A stretch of DNA of 64,000 nucleotides from Paracyclopina nana (lineage: Eukaryota > Arthropoda > Copepoda > Cyclopoida > Cyclopettidae). The translations under genes and the position numbers were made by a program. A model generated the notes under the pieces. It was not told the origin of the DNA. It did no database searches and saw only the letters and a program-made list of their open reading frames with translations. Location: the NCBI GenBank assembly GCA_019096065.1, contig JAGUCH010000007.1, positions 2,316,501 to 2,380,500 on the forward strand. The letters are read 5' to 3'. Position 1 is the stretch's first letter; every line of letters starts with the position of its first letter. Of this stretch, positions 21,832 through 38,022 are shown piece by piece.

Positions 21832-23215
21832 AATTTTCGAACTCCTGCCTTCTCCAGCAGAGAGGAAATCCAGGCTGACACGACGACATAGCCCAAAATA
21901 TGAATAAAATTTCCATAGATCAGTAAGTTCATCCAATTTGACCTGTAGGAGACTCGCTATTCAAAGATAAATAATTGATGCTAATTAATGTATCGCATCT
22001 GTAAGAATGGACACTCACAAAAATGTCCAAGTCTCCAAATCCAATGGTACTGTAGGTAATGAAACAAGCATACATGGCATTAAAGAACTGGTATCCTTCC
22101 ATGTAATACACAAAGTAGGCAGAAATGAAGAGGAAAATCAACATGATGATCCCAATGACTATGGGATGAAACCTTTTGTCATGCTCAAATTGCTCCTTGA
22201 TGCTATTATTAGCCTTGAACAAAATCAAGCCAAGTGTGCTTCTCCTCCTGATGTCTGGAGCTGACTTGACAGCAATCTCTTCTGTAGGACTGTAAAAAAG
22301 TAGAATTAATGACATAATGAGCCAGCTGTCCATGAATTAATTACCAGAAGCATGCTTTCAGAGCACTGAAAATGTTCATAGTTAAAAGTCTGAAAAGGCC
22401 ACCTAGCTTCACAATGTACCACATGAAAACAGGTATTCCAATCAATCCATAAAGCAGTGTGAACATCTTCCCACCGGTGGTTACTGGTACAATGTTTCCA
22501 TACCCTTGAAAAAGTTCAATAGTTGCTAACATTTCATGAAGCTTTTTTTTTGTTGAGAAAAAACACCTGTTGTGGTCTGCACTGAAGTAATGAATGCTTG
22601 AGCATTCAGCAAGTCCCATGGGATCTCATCCTTCATTTGCTTAGCTTCTCCCATAGCCTTGGCAAATTCCTTGATCATTTTCAGTGTTGCATCAGGATTT
22701 GCACTGGGATTGCCAAACTGCTGGCTGATGTTCAACTTCATATCATCTATTTTTCGCATGAAGGCTTCTTTCTCTGCAAACCTGATGTCTTGAGCTGGCT
22801 TTTCTAGCCTCAAAATGAGAGCAGACGAGGCCAAGGACAAAAGGCCATTGATGCTCATGACCACAAACAGCCTCCATAAAGGCCTGTCCTTGAAAAAGGC
22901 CAAAGGTGAGGAACACAGAGGCTCTTCAGTAACCTCATTTGAGGATTGTGAGAGCTCCTCTTTTGCCTCATTGGTGGGCATTGCAGATTCCTCAAAATGG
23001 ACTTTGCCTTGGTCTTCGAGGTCATCAAGGCTGATCAAGGCCAAAGTCATTGCTCGAGTCATTTTCGGCCCATCATCACCTGGGGGAGTCTCAGCTTTGG
23101 GTTTCTGCTGAATCATTTCAACCACTTTGATCGACTGTAGGTTTTCTCGGTCGTTAATCAGGATAACGTTGCCCCATCCACTTACAGTAAATAGTGGAGA
23201 TGGCCTTTTTGTCAT
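21828..23215 (-). CDS. Two-pore-domain (K2P) potassium channel
   Basis: Exons 23215-22567, 22504-22345, 22289-22019 and 21956-21828 give 402 residues. An N-terminal cytoplasmic region of about 120 residues precedes TM1 (LFVVMSINGLLSLASSALIL). The extracellular cap and first pore end in the filter TTTGYG, split by intron 1. TM2 follows, then TM3 (IVIGIIMLIFLFISAYFVYY) and the second filter STIGFGD, and TM4 lies in the last exon (NLLIYGNFIHILGYVVVSAW). K2P channels set resting membrane conductance. The splice acceptor of the last exon (...GAATAG, exon from 21956) was chosen because it keeps frame and restores TM4; the stronger-looking CTACAG 14 bp downstream would not. An alternative start is at 23236. 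The stop overlaps the opposing ODAD4-like stop in CTAG. Confidence 0.88.
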
Positions 23216-23785
23216 TTTACCTCTGCAGCATTTCACTCTACACTGTACAACAAAGGAGCTACAAAGTTACTAGTGTACTCCGCTTCAATAATTAAAGCTT
23301 CCATTTCCAAGCATTGCTTTAATAATGCAGTACGCGATAAGCTTGCAGCATCTTTCGTGTCTGTCTGACATTCAAATGACTATTTTTACTTGCTTCTTTT
23401 TTGGTATCGACAACATTTGCAAAAGCCAACAGAGTCAATATATACTTTGTTCGCGCCACCTATTTGAATATCGGCCGGTCATTTAGAAGACGATAACCTT
23501 CAACTGCTGTTTCCACCTTTCTCAGTCAGTGTCCACAAAAAGTTTCCCAATTCAAAACAATATTTTAATTGTGGATTTATCTATCTCACAGTTTGACCAG
23601 CTATTGTGTTTTTATGCCAAAATAAGGAAAAATGTTTTCAATAGAGTTTCCTTGTAATAGCTTTCTCTCATCTCCTCCAAAACTTCTTCCTACGCATTCA
23701 TCACATAGATGGATTCAAGCAGAAGCTTTTATACCAGTGAACGTGGAGCACCTAACACAACCTGACCAATCAACCGATGTTAAGG
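23216..23785. promoter_or_regulatory. Shared upstream region of K2P (-) and 7TM-B (+)
   Basis: A 0.57-kb divergent intergenic region. No exon was recognised; it presumably holds promoters of both genes. Confidence 0.35.
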
Positions 23786-25773
23786 ATGACTTTGGTAACT
23801 GTTAGCAACTTGACTGACTATAACATTTATGCTGAGGAAAGCTCAGATCCTTGGACTATCTTGATAGCTTGCTCATGCTGGACTTGCCTCATGGCATGTT
23901 GCTTGGTACTTGGCATGATTGTACATTACGAATGTACAGGAATGCTTGGTCAGTTCAGAACTTTGGTCAACCAATTGGCAGTATGGAACAACGTAATTGT
24001 AAGTTGGTGGCAATATTTAGATTAGCTAGCGTGTTTATCTGATACAGCTCAAAAACCTAGATAGATGCCTTGTTCATGTATTAAAAATGCCTTAAGGTAT
24101 GGAAAAAATGTCTTAAGGAAAAGTGAATCTACTGCTGACTGCCACTCTCCCCGATCGAGTTCAGCTTGGGGCCAAGCAGCGTTTTTTGCTATTTTGTCTC
24201 ATGGTTTTCAGCATATTTCAAAACAAATTAGCTTTCTTCAAGTTTCTTTGACAAAATATAAATGCCCTGTTCATGTATTAAGAATGCCTTAAGGTATGGA
24301 AAAAATTGTCATAAGGAAAAGTGAATCGATCTGTTGCTGACTGCTACTCTACGAGTTCAGCTTGGGGCCGAGCAGCGATTTTAATGGCAATTTTTACTAT
24401 TTTGTCCATGGTTTTCAGCTTTTTTTCAAAAGAAACTAGCTTTCTTAACGTTTCTTTCATAAAAGATGAAATTTAACTAGTGATTTTGCTCAAAAGGACT
24501 AAAATGTGGAGCACTTAATAGCCAAAATTAGATTTGTTTACTTTCAAGTTGGCTTAAAGTCGATCCGATTTTTTTAGTATCAGCTGGCGCTTGTCATAAG
24601 ACAATTTTTCTCCTTTCCTTTAGGTATTTTTCGTGCATTTTCCTAAGGAGTTTGGGGCATACATGAACAGGACAGTATACAGTATATACAGAATACTACT
24701 GATTTTGCTCAAAAGGACAACGCTTAATGGAGCCAAATTAGATTTGTTTACTTTCAAGTTAGCTTTAAGTGGTTTTCGTGCATGTTCCTAAGGAGTTTGG
24801 GGCGTGCATGAACAGGACATTATAGTAATGAGAATGCAGTTTCAGAGACACAAGGTGTCTATGCAGAAAATGAGCTTCATAGCTGATAATTATTGCAATT
24901 TTTAAAGGTCATTACATTTGTGCTGACAGTTCAGACAGTGGAAACTGTTAGAGTGCTTGTGGGCCCTCTTCCAATTTGGATATGCCATATTTCTTATTAT
25001 TTGAGGGTAACGTTTTTACAAATATATGGGTGCATTAGCGTCTGCATCACCATCACAAAATTCCTGTTTGTGTTCAAATGGAAAAGAGTGCCAATCATGA
25101 ATGATGATCTATTGGCATTTTTTGTTGTATCTTGGGCCTTTCTGATGGGCATAATTAACCTATTCCTTAAATTGTATTTACCAGGCAGATATGTATTCAA
25201 TCAGGTAAATAAAAATACTTTTATTTTTGCTTGCCATGAAAATGGTTGAATTCACTTTTTCATACAAGCTCTGTATTGCAGTGAAATTGATGCCCAGTAT
25301 TCTATTATAATCCTTAGGTTCATTGCTTTGGGGAATACTATGAGGAGTGGGACCACCAGCCTGTCAAGTTTCTCCTTGAGCCTTATTACATAGCTCTTTT
25401 TCTACCAATACATTTAGTAACAACTGCAGCTTTAATTAAATACAGATGGACCACGGGATCACCAATGGAGAAAACTAAAAGCCTCGGTAGCCTATTCAGC
25501 ATTGGAATGGTCATCCTCATATCTTCAGTTGGTAGCTACCAAATAGCTGAGCTGAACAAGTAAGTAATCATGATAAAGTAATGCCTAAGAACATACAATT
25601 TTCTCATGTATTTGAATAGAACTACTCCAATCAACTGGCTGACATTTCCTTTCAACATCTACATTTTAATTTACAAGCATATTTTGACAACAATACCAAT
25701 TGTGGTGATGACATTGATGCAGGCTAAGTCAATCAAAAGAGTGATGCCTGTCGAATCAAACCACATGAATTGA
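23786..25773 (+). CDS. Seven-transmembrane receptor-like protein (7TM-B), paralogue of 7TM-A
   Basis: Exons 23786-23998, 24908-25204, 25318-25559 and 25620-25773 give 301 residues. Exon 1-3 lengths are identical to those of 7TM-A. Landmarks are MTLVTVSNLTDYNIYAEESS, HYECTGMLGQFRTLVNQLA, VLVGPLPIWICH, KWKRVPIMNDDLLAFFVVSW and LPGRYVFNQ. Seven hydrophobic segments span the protein and the tail is short and basic (QAKSIKRVMP). Intron 1 is 909 bp against 100 bp in 7TM-A because MITE copies of the 15949-16354 family have landed in it. An upstream in-frame ATG at 23777 adds three residues. Receptor class and ligand are unknown. Confidence 0.8.
24068..24820. mobile_element. Cluster of CCTGTTCATGTA-type MITE copies in intron 1 of 7TM-B
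   Basis: A left-end fragment (about 24068-24265), a full copy (about 24266-24673) and a right-end fragment (about 24690-24820) follow one another head to tail. Each carries recognisable blocks of the 15949-16354 element, such as AGTTCAGCTTGGGGCC, TTTACTTTCAAGTT and TACATGAACAGG. The clustering accounts for nearly all the extra length of this intron. Confidence 0.75.
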
Positions 25774-26293
25774 AATGTTTTTGGCATTAAAAGCCCTACC
25801 AAACTTAATCACGCTAACTTGCTTTTGGAAACGGTAAATATTAAAGGCCTGTTTCTATTTTTAGGAACACAATTACATATGCCACATGTTTTGCTCTCTT
25901 CCAGCTGAGAAACCTAAAAAAAGGATATAAAAGTTGATGACAATAATCAAATCAAAGCTTTATTTATAGAGAGGCAAGGCAGGCCATTGAGCTGATTGTT
26001 GAAAATTCAAATTAGGCTTGTTAGACAGAGTTTGTAAAGTACTTTTGAGCCATGGCTAACGAATGATCATGCTTTTAGATACTACAAATTGACGGATGAG
26101 GTCTGTGCGTTTTTATTTCGTATGGGAAAACTTCCATTTATACAATTCAAAATAATAGCCACTTCTGGTGAGTTCTTATAAAAGTTATGTGCCATGGTTT
26201 CTCCAACATTTTACTTTCATAATTGACGCCTTGTTAATCGGAAAAATGCGAGAGATTGCAGAATAAGTACATAAATTATGGGTACATGCAAAT
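25774..26293. other. Convergent intergenic gap, no gene seen
   Basis: A 0.52-kb interval between the 3' ends of 7TM-B (+) and the NADAR gene (-). It presumably holds their 3' untranslated regions. Nothing else was recognised. Confidence 0.4.
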
Positions 26294-26880
26294 TCATGCG
26301 AATAAAGGCTCAAAATCAATTACAGATAGCTCCTCATTCCTCACCAGTTTGTCTCTAATAAACATGAGTATTTTTCCAAGCATATTTTTGCCCTTTTTGC
26401 TTCTCCCACAGCCCCAGAAATAATCAAATGGACTCGTCTCAATGAGTTGAGCGTTGCCAGTTTTGGTGAGAAGCTCAGGGACATCCTTGAACTTGAACCA
26501 AATAACGATGGTCATCCATTTCACTTTGACATCCTCCCAATCTTCCCTTAGCTGGATTCTTCTCCCCAATTCTGAGAAATATTTAAATTGATGTTACACC
26601 TTATCAATTTGGTGAGAAAAATAAAAAATGTACCTTTTGCTTCTTTAGGAGATGATTGTGTGATAAATTGTCTCACTGATTTTTCATCATTAGGACACTT
26701 GAAGGCTTGAAACGCAGCCTCAGAGTTGGGAAAAGTCAAGTCCTCCACAGCCCAGGGGAAAAAGTCATAGTCATGTGGAATTGTCACTGGCAAATCACTA
26801 AAGTTGCTCAGTCCATAATTTTTAGCAGTTTTGTCCTTTTGAATGCCAAAGAAGTTTACGCACTGTTTGTCAGCTGCCAT
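26294..26880 (-). CDS. NADAR (YbiA-like) domain protein
   Basis: Exons 26880-26634 and 26571-26294 give 174 residues, essentially one NADAR domain. Key parts are YGLSNFSD near residue 25, FPNSEAAFQAFKCPND (the SEAAFQA/K-F block) near 60, a DWEDVKVKWM helix near 110, KTGNAQLIETSPFDYFWGCG near 135 and GKNMLGKILMFIRDKL near 155. NADAR proteins such as bacterial YbiA are N-glycosidases that remove damaged riboflavin precursors, and others act on ADP-ribosylated substrates. The acidic residue after TG and the DYFWG motif implicated in that activity are present. Eukaryotic copies are patchily distributed. The start was chosen as the first ATG giving the full domain. It lies 108 bp downstream of the dioxygenase stop on the same strand. 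Confidence 0.87.
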
Positions 26881-26988
26881 TCTGCACCAGACTAATAGTA
26901 ATAGACAAATATAACAGGGGTTATAGCTTTGAAAAAAGGCAATTTCACCATTGTCGGCAATAATCAAAGTCACCGAACCTTTCTAGGT

Positions 26989-27974
26989 TCATAGCTGTGG
27001 CATAAGGCTTTTATTTGGCTTGTGTCTACCAGCAATTGTCACACGGTGCATGACACGAAGGCCCACGAGGTCACGATCCAATTGAGTGTCAGGACCTGCT
27101 TCATGTCCCAGGGCTAAATTATCAGAGATAAGAAAGTCACCAGGCTCCCAATTGTGGCTGTACTGGATAACCTCATTTCTGACAATTTCATCATGAATTC
27201 CCTGGCTGATGAGGCTCGATGCATCTCGACTCAAATGCTGCTCCTGCACAAAAAACACCATTTTTTGTCTGCACGACAAATTTCTAGCTGAGTTCATAAT
27301 GCAGGAAAAAGCTCTTCTAAGTGAGCTGAAATTGGATGTGATACATACAGAATAAGAAATGAGATTATCATGCTCACGTTTGGCTTGCCCAAGTCTATGA
27401 TGTAATGATCAGTCATACCAAGATGGAAGCACATAGTAGGCTGTCTTGTCAAAGGATGAGGATAGATGGTGGGATGAATGACACCCTGATTTGTAGTGGC
27501 CATATACAGCCTCTCCCACAATGCTCGTTTTTCGCATTCCAGCCCCTCTATCAATTCTGTTAAGGGCACAAACACTGTGGGACCCCTTTGAGGGCACTCT
27601 ATAATATGGTAGATTGAATGTGAGAATGGCTTATTCTGAAAGCTGCCATCAATGTGCCACCCTGTTCTGCCCACATTGGTGCAGCCCTCAGACCTGTCAT
27701 TGGACACCCTGAAAATGTCCCTATGTGGAGACTTTGGATGGTTGTAAAAAGTGGACTCTATTTGGCCAAACCATTGGCTGATATCGAGTTGCCTTTGGTA
27801 GTGCAGGACACCCTGATTCTTGAATATCAAAAGCCTGTGTTCAGTGACATCACTTACGATGTCTTCTATCACACTGTCAGGAATGCTCTGGTTCAAATCC
27901 AGACCTTGGACAATCTTGCCAAGCATGTTAGGGTGTAACTCATACGCAGCCCTTTTCACAATTTGTTGAGCCAT
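26989..27974 (-). CDS. TauD/TfdA-family Fe(II)/2-oxoglutarate dioxygenase
   Basis: Exons 27974-27378 and 27243-26989 give 283 residues. The iron-binding WHIDGSF (HxD, about residue 107) and distal histidine in DNLALGHEA (about 250) are present, with the 2-oxoglutarate-binding Arg probable in LRVMHRVTIAG. SDVTEHRLLIFKNQGVL near residue 40 and SHSIYHIIECPQRGPTVFVP near 130 are typical of the taurine/2,4-D dioxygenase fold. Members hydroxylate small acids or sulfonates; the substrate cannot be told here. The joining intron was set by phase 0 at both borders (GTGAGC...TTTGTGCAG). There is no signal or mitochondrial presequence, so it is probably cytosolic. The protein looks closer to bacterial TauD-type enzymes than to gamma-butyrobetaine hydroxylase, which suggests, without proving, an origin by transfer. 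Confidence 0.87.
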
Positions 27975-28253
27975 TTCACCAATTCTAACTTTATAAAGCA
28001 CTATTCAGCAGCTGTAGCACTGAGCACAACATGAAGAGTTACCAGACTGGATTCAAAAGAATAACAACATTTATTTTTGGGACCAATAACTGGGGAAGAG
28101 TATTCAGCACTTGCAATCTCACAAAGTATAGCTCATTTTTGTGTCTTTTTTTCTTCTTCAGTCATTATACATATAACATTCAAAATAAAATCGGAGCATT
28201 TAAAATACATCTAAGCGTTTTTTTGCGCGTCTTCTTTTTTCAAATATGTGCCT

Positions 28254-31096
28254 TCACCAGACCTGACATTTATGCTTTGGATTCATGGGTGAGCCAGCTG
28301 GACACTGAAAAGCATTAGCGAATTCAGCAAAGTTGGAGAGTACTCCAAGCACTCTGAATCTTGCAGGAGAATGGCTGTCTTCGAGCAATTGTAACTTATT
28401 AGCTTGTGGAGTGGACACGGAACACCAAACCTGGCAAAAAAGTGCAGAGGAAGGTATAGCATTTCAATCAAAGTGGGCCTTCTCAACATGATATTATACT
28501 CACTTGTGCAAAAGAAAGAAAGAACAGTTGGTCATGAGTATGATTGAGGCCAGGGAGTGGAGGCTCCACGTTTGCTGACTGCTTGGCCAGCCAAGATTTA
28601 TAGGCAAAAAATGAGGTTTGCAGCCCACCATTGTCAGCTATATTTTCGCCCAGAGTGAGCGTTCCACTGACGTTTTGCGAAGAAATATGGTAGCTCGAGT
28701 ACTGCTTTTCCATGCATTCAGTTCTCTGCTTGAACAGCCAAAATGTTGCGTTGTTCCACCAATCTCTTTTATTGCCAACATCGTCATATTTGCTGCCCTA
28801 CAAAAAAACAGAGGATTATCTAATGGCTCTTTTTAGTACTTTTCGGCCAATTCCGCGCCACAACAAAATGGGAAAGCTTTGCCAGCAGTGACCTGAAGCC
28901 ATTAGGCTGAAAATGGCTTTTTCCAATTACATTTGGCGATTATCACATAAGGATAATCCAATTTGTGCAAACTAGTCCTTTCCTAAAGGTATTTCTCGTT
29001 TATCTTAACTTTTCGAGGTAGTTTACCTGATCATCAAAGGCGTGCGAAAGCTCATGTCCCATCACCACACCCATGGCGCCATAGTTGATACTCTTGGGAT
29101 ACTTGACGTTGAAGAAAGGAGACTGGAGGATCCCTGCTGGAAATGCAATCTGGTTTTTGGTGGGCGTGTAGTAGGCGTTCACCGTGGGCGGGGTCATGCT
29201 CCACTTGGTCCTGTTGACCGGCTTGTCCAACTTGCGCATGTTGTCCATGAAGGAGTACACGTGGGATGCCATGCAGTTGCCAAAGTAGTCAGTGGTGCTC
29301 ACCTCGAGCCCCTTGTACTTCTCGTCCAGCTCCGAGCCATTCTCGATGAACGAGGGGTAGCCAATCATGTCGGAGATGGCCCTGGCCTTGGTCAAGGCCG
29401 CCTCCCTCGTCTCATCGTCCATCCAGGAGAGGTTTTTGAGGCGGCCTTCAAAGGCCCCCTTGACACTGTCAATCATCTCCTGGGCCTCGCTCTTCGACTC
29501 ACCATTGAAGACCTTTCTGACAAAAATGGCCCCCAGGGCATATCCCAAGGCCGAGTCAGTGTCAGTGACGCACTCTCGCCACCGCTCAATGTGGCCTTCC
29601 TTGCCGAGCATGGCCTTTTCGAGGATCTTGCCAGCGTCCCTGTAGGGCTTTGACAGGGCGTTGCGCATGAACTTGATCACGTGCCACTTCATGTAGCTGT
29701 CCAGGGTCTTCCGGCCTTGGCTGGTGTTCTGGTAGGTCCAGATGATCTGCGAGAGCGCCTGGATGAACTCGTTGCCATACATGACCACCTCGGTCTCGTT
29801 GGTGATGCTCTTGTTGACCCGCTTGAATGCGTCCTGGAAGTAGCTCGTCCAGTTGAAGAAATTGGCCTCCGAGTGGAGCACTCCCAAGGCCTTTCGCCGG
29901 TACAGGTTCGAGTCCTCGTGGCGCTCCTCCTGGGGCACAGTGATGTTGGCCAGCTTCGTCTCAAACTCGATGATGGCCTCGACCTCGTCACGGATGCGAG
30001 CCTGCCACTCGTCATCAATCACAATTTCAGCATCTTCCGTGTCGTCCGCGATCAGCAGCTTGACCAGCCGGACCATGACCTTTTTCAGCGCCTCCACCAC
30101 TGGAGTGTAGTTGGCCTTCAAGTAGTGGTCCCTGGTTGGCAAGGTAAGCCCTCCTTGATCAATTTGAATGCTACAGTAGAAAGGTGTAATATCATTTTTA
30201 AGTTGGCTATGAGTCCTGAGTGCTTACACATGGAGCGTGGAGTTTTGGTCATCCTCACCAACGACCCAACTGAAAAAGCCATCGGCTTGCAAGTCGTGGT
30301 GAATCAGGGCGACTTTGGCGGTGAAGTTCTCCATCAAGGTCTCGTTGTCGAAGCTCTCTTGAGAATCTGGAAGAGGATCACGCTGAAATAGGTGCCACCC
30401 CACCAAGTGAGTCCGGATCATGTTGAGGAGAGGCTTGCCATTCAAAGCCTCAATGGTCCCATTGGGATCCAGACACGAGACGTAGTAGGAGTATGCTTTC
30501 CTCTTGGCGTTCTCATCCGGAAGCTTCTTGTCCACTTCTTCTAGAGCGTTTTTCATCACCAGTTGGTTTCGCTCCCAGAGCTTCTCGAACATGCTCCAAC
30601 TGCTATGGCCATCCGGGATGGGATTGAGTTTCTCCCAGCCTCCGCAAGCATGCTTATAGAAATCCTCGCATGGATCAACTTTGGGATCAATGTCCGATAA
30701 GATGGAAGCTGCCACAGTGATGCATTCAGGCGACAAGCACAAGTCGTCGTGCTTGTGCGTCGTCAAGGACACCGACCCCGTCCAGCCACGATCAGTCTCG
30801 CCAATGACAATCATGAGGATGGATATGATGAAAACGAGACCGGCAACGAGGACGAGCAGCGTTTGCTCCAGCCGAGTCCTGCCAGTCCATATGGGGTGGG
30901 CAGCGCCATTTGGCATGTGGTACCTCACTGTGGAGTCCACAAAGCGTACCCGGCCTCCACTGGCTGCGGTGCCAGCCATGGCCTCTCCTGGCTCGCACAA
31001 GTGATCCGAGGAGGCCGAAATGAGGCTGGCGCTTGCATTTTCGAGGCTACTTGCATTCATCTGTGCCTTGGAATTAATTGCATTTGTCGTTAACAA
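28254..31096 (-). CDS. Neprilysin-like M13 zinc metallopeptidase
   Basis: Exons 31096-30228, 30170-29027, 28797-28504 and 28430-28254 give 827 residues. It is a type II membrane protein: cytoplasmic N-terminus of about 75 residues, signal-anchor [20 protein letters not shown], then the ectodomain beginning around [14 protein letters not shown]. The N-terminal M13 domain is followed by [19 protein letters not shown], the zinc site [14 protein letters not shown] (HExxH) and the third ligand in [10 protein letters not shown]. The chain ends in the family-typical CQVW. All catalytic residues are present, so it should be an active ectopeptidase that cleaves small signalling peptides. Intron 2 splits exactly after DDQ. 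A later start at 31060 is possible. Confidence 0.95.
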
Positions 31097-33000
31097 ATAC
31101 TGCTATCGATATTTTGCTGCTTTTTTTGCTGAATAATCGCTTCAATTTGAAGTGCACCACTACAGTTGTATGTCTAGTCTAGAATGTGCATTTTTTTCAA
31201 TTAAGATCTTACCGAGGAGGAGGATCTTTGGTGAGTATGCTCGACACTTCTCTCTGTGGCCTCGATTTCTTCGTCCTCTTGGCGTTTGTAGTGCGCAGAT
31301 TCAAAGACCATAATAATGGATTTAATTGTGCCTCATTATGCGATAAATCTCTGTACCAGCTGTTAGCTATGATTTGGCCATTTTTTTGGGCTGGGATGTC
31401 GCGCGGTGCAACAGCTATAGTATATGTAGTAGCACGCTCCTACAGTTGATCACAGCTGCTTTTCTGAGGCCCAAGTTGGTGAGGCTGGTGGAAAACAGCT
31501 GATTCCTTGGTGGCCTCCTCACACCCATCGATTTCTTACTTCTGCTACTACTATATATGGGTAGATATAGAGAAGAGAAAGCAGCGTCGAAGGCTGAGGA
31601 AGCCGGAGCTCGCGCGAGCAGCGGCTTTCGTTATAATATAGTATAAAGAGCACACTGGGAGCAAGCAAGTGAAAAGGTCAAACTTTGATCATCAACATCA
31701 TATCCGCTTAAATTCGTTGCTTTCTTTCCTCGCCTGGTTTTGCTGACTGACAGATGCTCCCTAGGTACTGAAGAACTTGCGCGATGTTGAAGTATAGTAC
31801 TTGCGTCAATCCTTGAAAAACTACGTAGTTTTCTTCGCAGCTTCTTCTTCAATTGAGCCTCTAAATGTGACACTCAGATTTCACGTCGCAAGCATGGAAT
31901 GTACATATCATATGGAACGAAAGTGTGATAAGACTGCTGTAGTGTATTTTCAACATTGATGACGAATTCAACATCCAAAGTTTAGCGATAATAACGACAA
32001 CAAAAGCTTGAAAATCCAGTGTGCATAAATTGTTGTACTTGTAGTAGTAAAATCTATCTCTATATAATTTGTATGATATTTGAGTACTGACTTTGGAAAG
32101 CATGATCACAATATAATATGTTGAATATTGTGTGTGAAATCGACCTTTCTTTGTTTTCATCCTCTCGTTTGCTATCTAGCATGAATACAATTGTGTATGA
32201 TAATATTCTAAGTTGCCTTTTGAGCAGATCCATGACAAAAGCCATTGTGTTCTTTTTCCCTAGCAGCACATAAGATGCATTTAGGGCATGCTCGTCTACC
32301 CTCTCTGTGCTTTGAGCTGTAGATGAACACAGTATGCGTATATGTGTGTAACAATGCTACCATATATATTACTACGTTATATAATTACGATTCATCTCGC
32401 ATCATATTTATCCTTAGTGGTTTTTCATGCACAGCTCTATACCATACATTTCCCACATATTAGTAGCATCATTCAGATCTCTTTTGTCGAGGAGCAAGCT
32501 CAATGGTGGAAAGGAAAAAAAATCATGCGAAGGAGGCCTTAAAAAATAAGCTGTTGAAATGAATACTAAACTTATGAAGCCTCCTGTCTAATGGGAAACA
32601 CACAGTGTTCAGGCCAAAAATAAATGGTAAACTGCTTAGGTATAGTAGTACAAGATTGATGAAAAATGCTCTTGAGAATAATATTCCCGGCGAATCTCGC
32701 ATGGCTATTGCAGGTGCAGAAGTCGACTGGCGTACGTTTTAAAGCAAGATTTGGTAGGTGTTTTGGTGCAAGGTGCAGTAGCAACAACACAGGTGGTGCT
32801 CAATTTAGATGTGCGTGTCCAAGGTGTCACAAGACAAGTCGATGTTGTTTCTCGTATCATCCTACAAAAGCAGAAGTTAATGTTGTAGTGCGCGGATCGC
32901 TGGGCAAAATGCAAAAAATAGCATATGGCACTACTATAAATGGTTTTAATACTGAATGAACATCTTGTTGGAGTATATGTTAATGGCATTATTGGAGCTA
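31097..33000. other. Intergenic region upstream of neprilysin, no gene recognised
   Basis: Several short frames on both strands lack domains or family resemblance. The stretch contains AT-rich patches with repeated TATATA-type sequence. A TATAAAT at about 32934 precedes the small frame at 33001. Confidence 0.4.
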
Positions 33001-33176
33001 TGAGTGAAGACCTGCGGATTATTGTGCTGCTGATCTTTGCTTTGGTGCTCCTCCTGGTCAATGTCTACTTCAACGTCTCCATTGTTCAGCGGTTTGCGCC
33101 AAAAGAGGAGGACTTTGCGCCAAGACTTGTTGCTATTACTGCTGAGAACAAGCTGCTGCTGCTGAGATCGCCTTAA
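33001..33176 (+). CDS. Candidate 58-residue single-span membrane protein
   Basis: An ATG-initiated frame encodes a short acidic N-terminus, one strong hydrophobic helix (IIVLLIFALVLLLVNVYFNV) and a mixed polar tail ending LLLLRSP. A TATAAAT element lies about 67 bp upstream. The stop is only 6 bp from the acetylcholinesterase stop on the other strand, which follows the tail-to-tail packing of other genes here. I recognise no family, and it could be a chance frame. Confidence 0.35.
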
Positions 33177-33182
33177 CCAGAG

Positions 33183-38022
<4,840 letters not shown>

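Noticed and set aside
29042-30391. Long plus-strand frames (203 and 236 residues) opposite neprilysin
   Set aside because: They are antisense shadows of GC-rich neprilysin exons and lack domains or splice logic.
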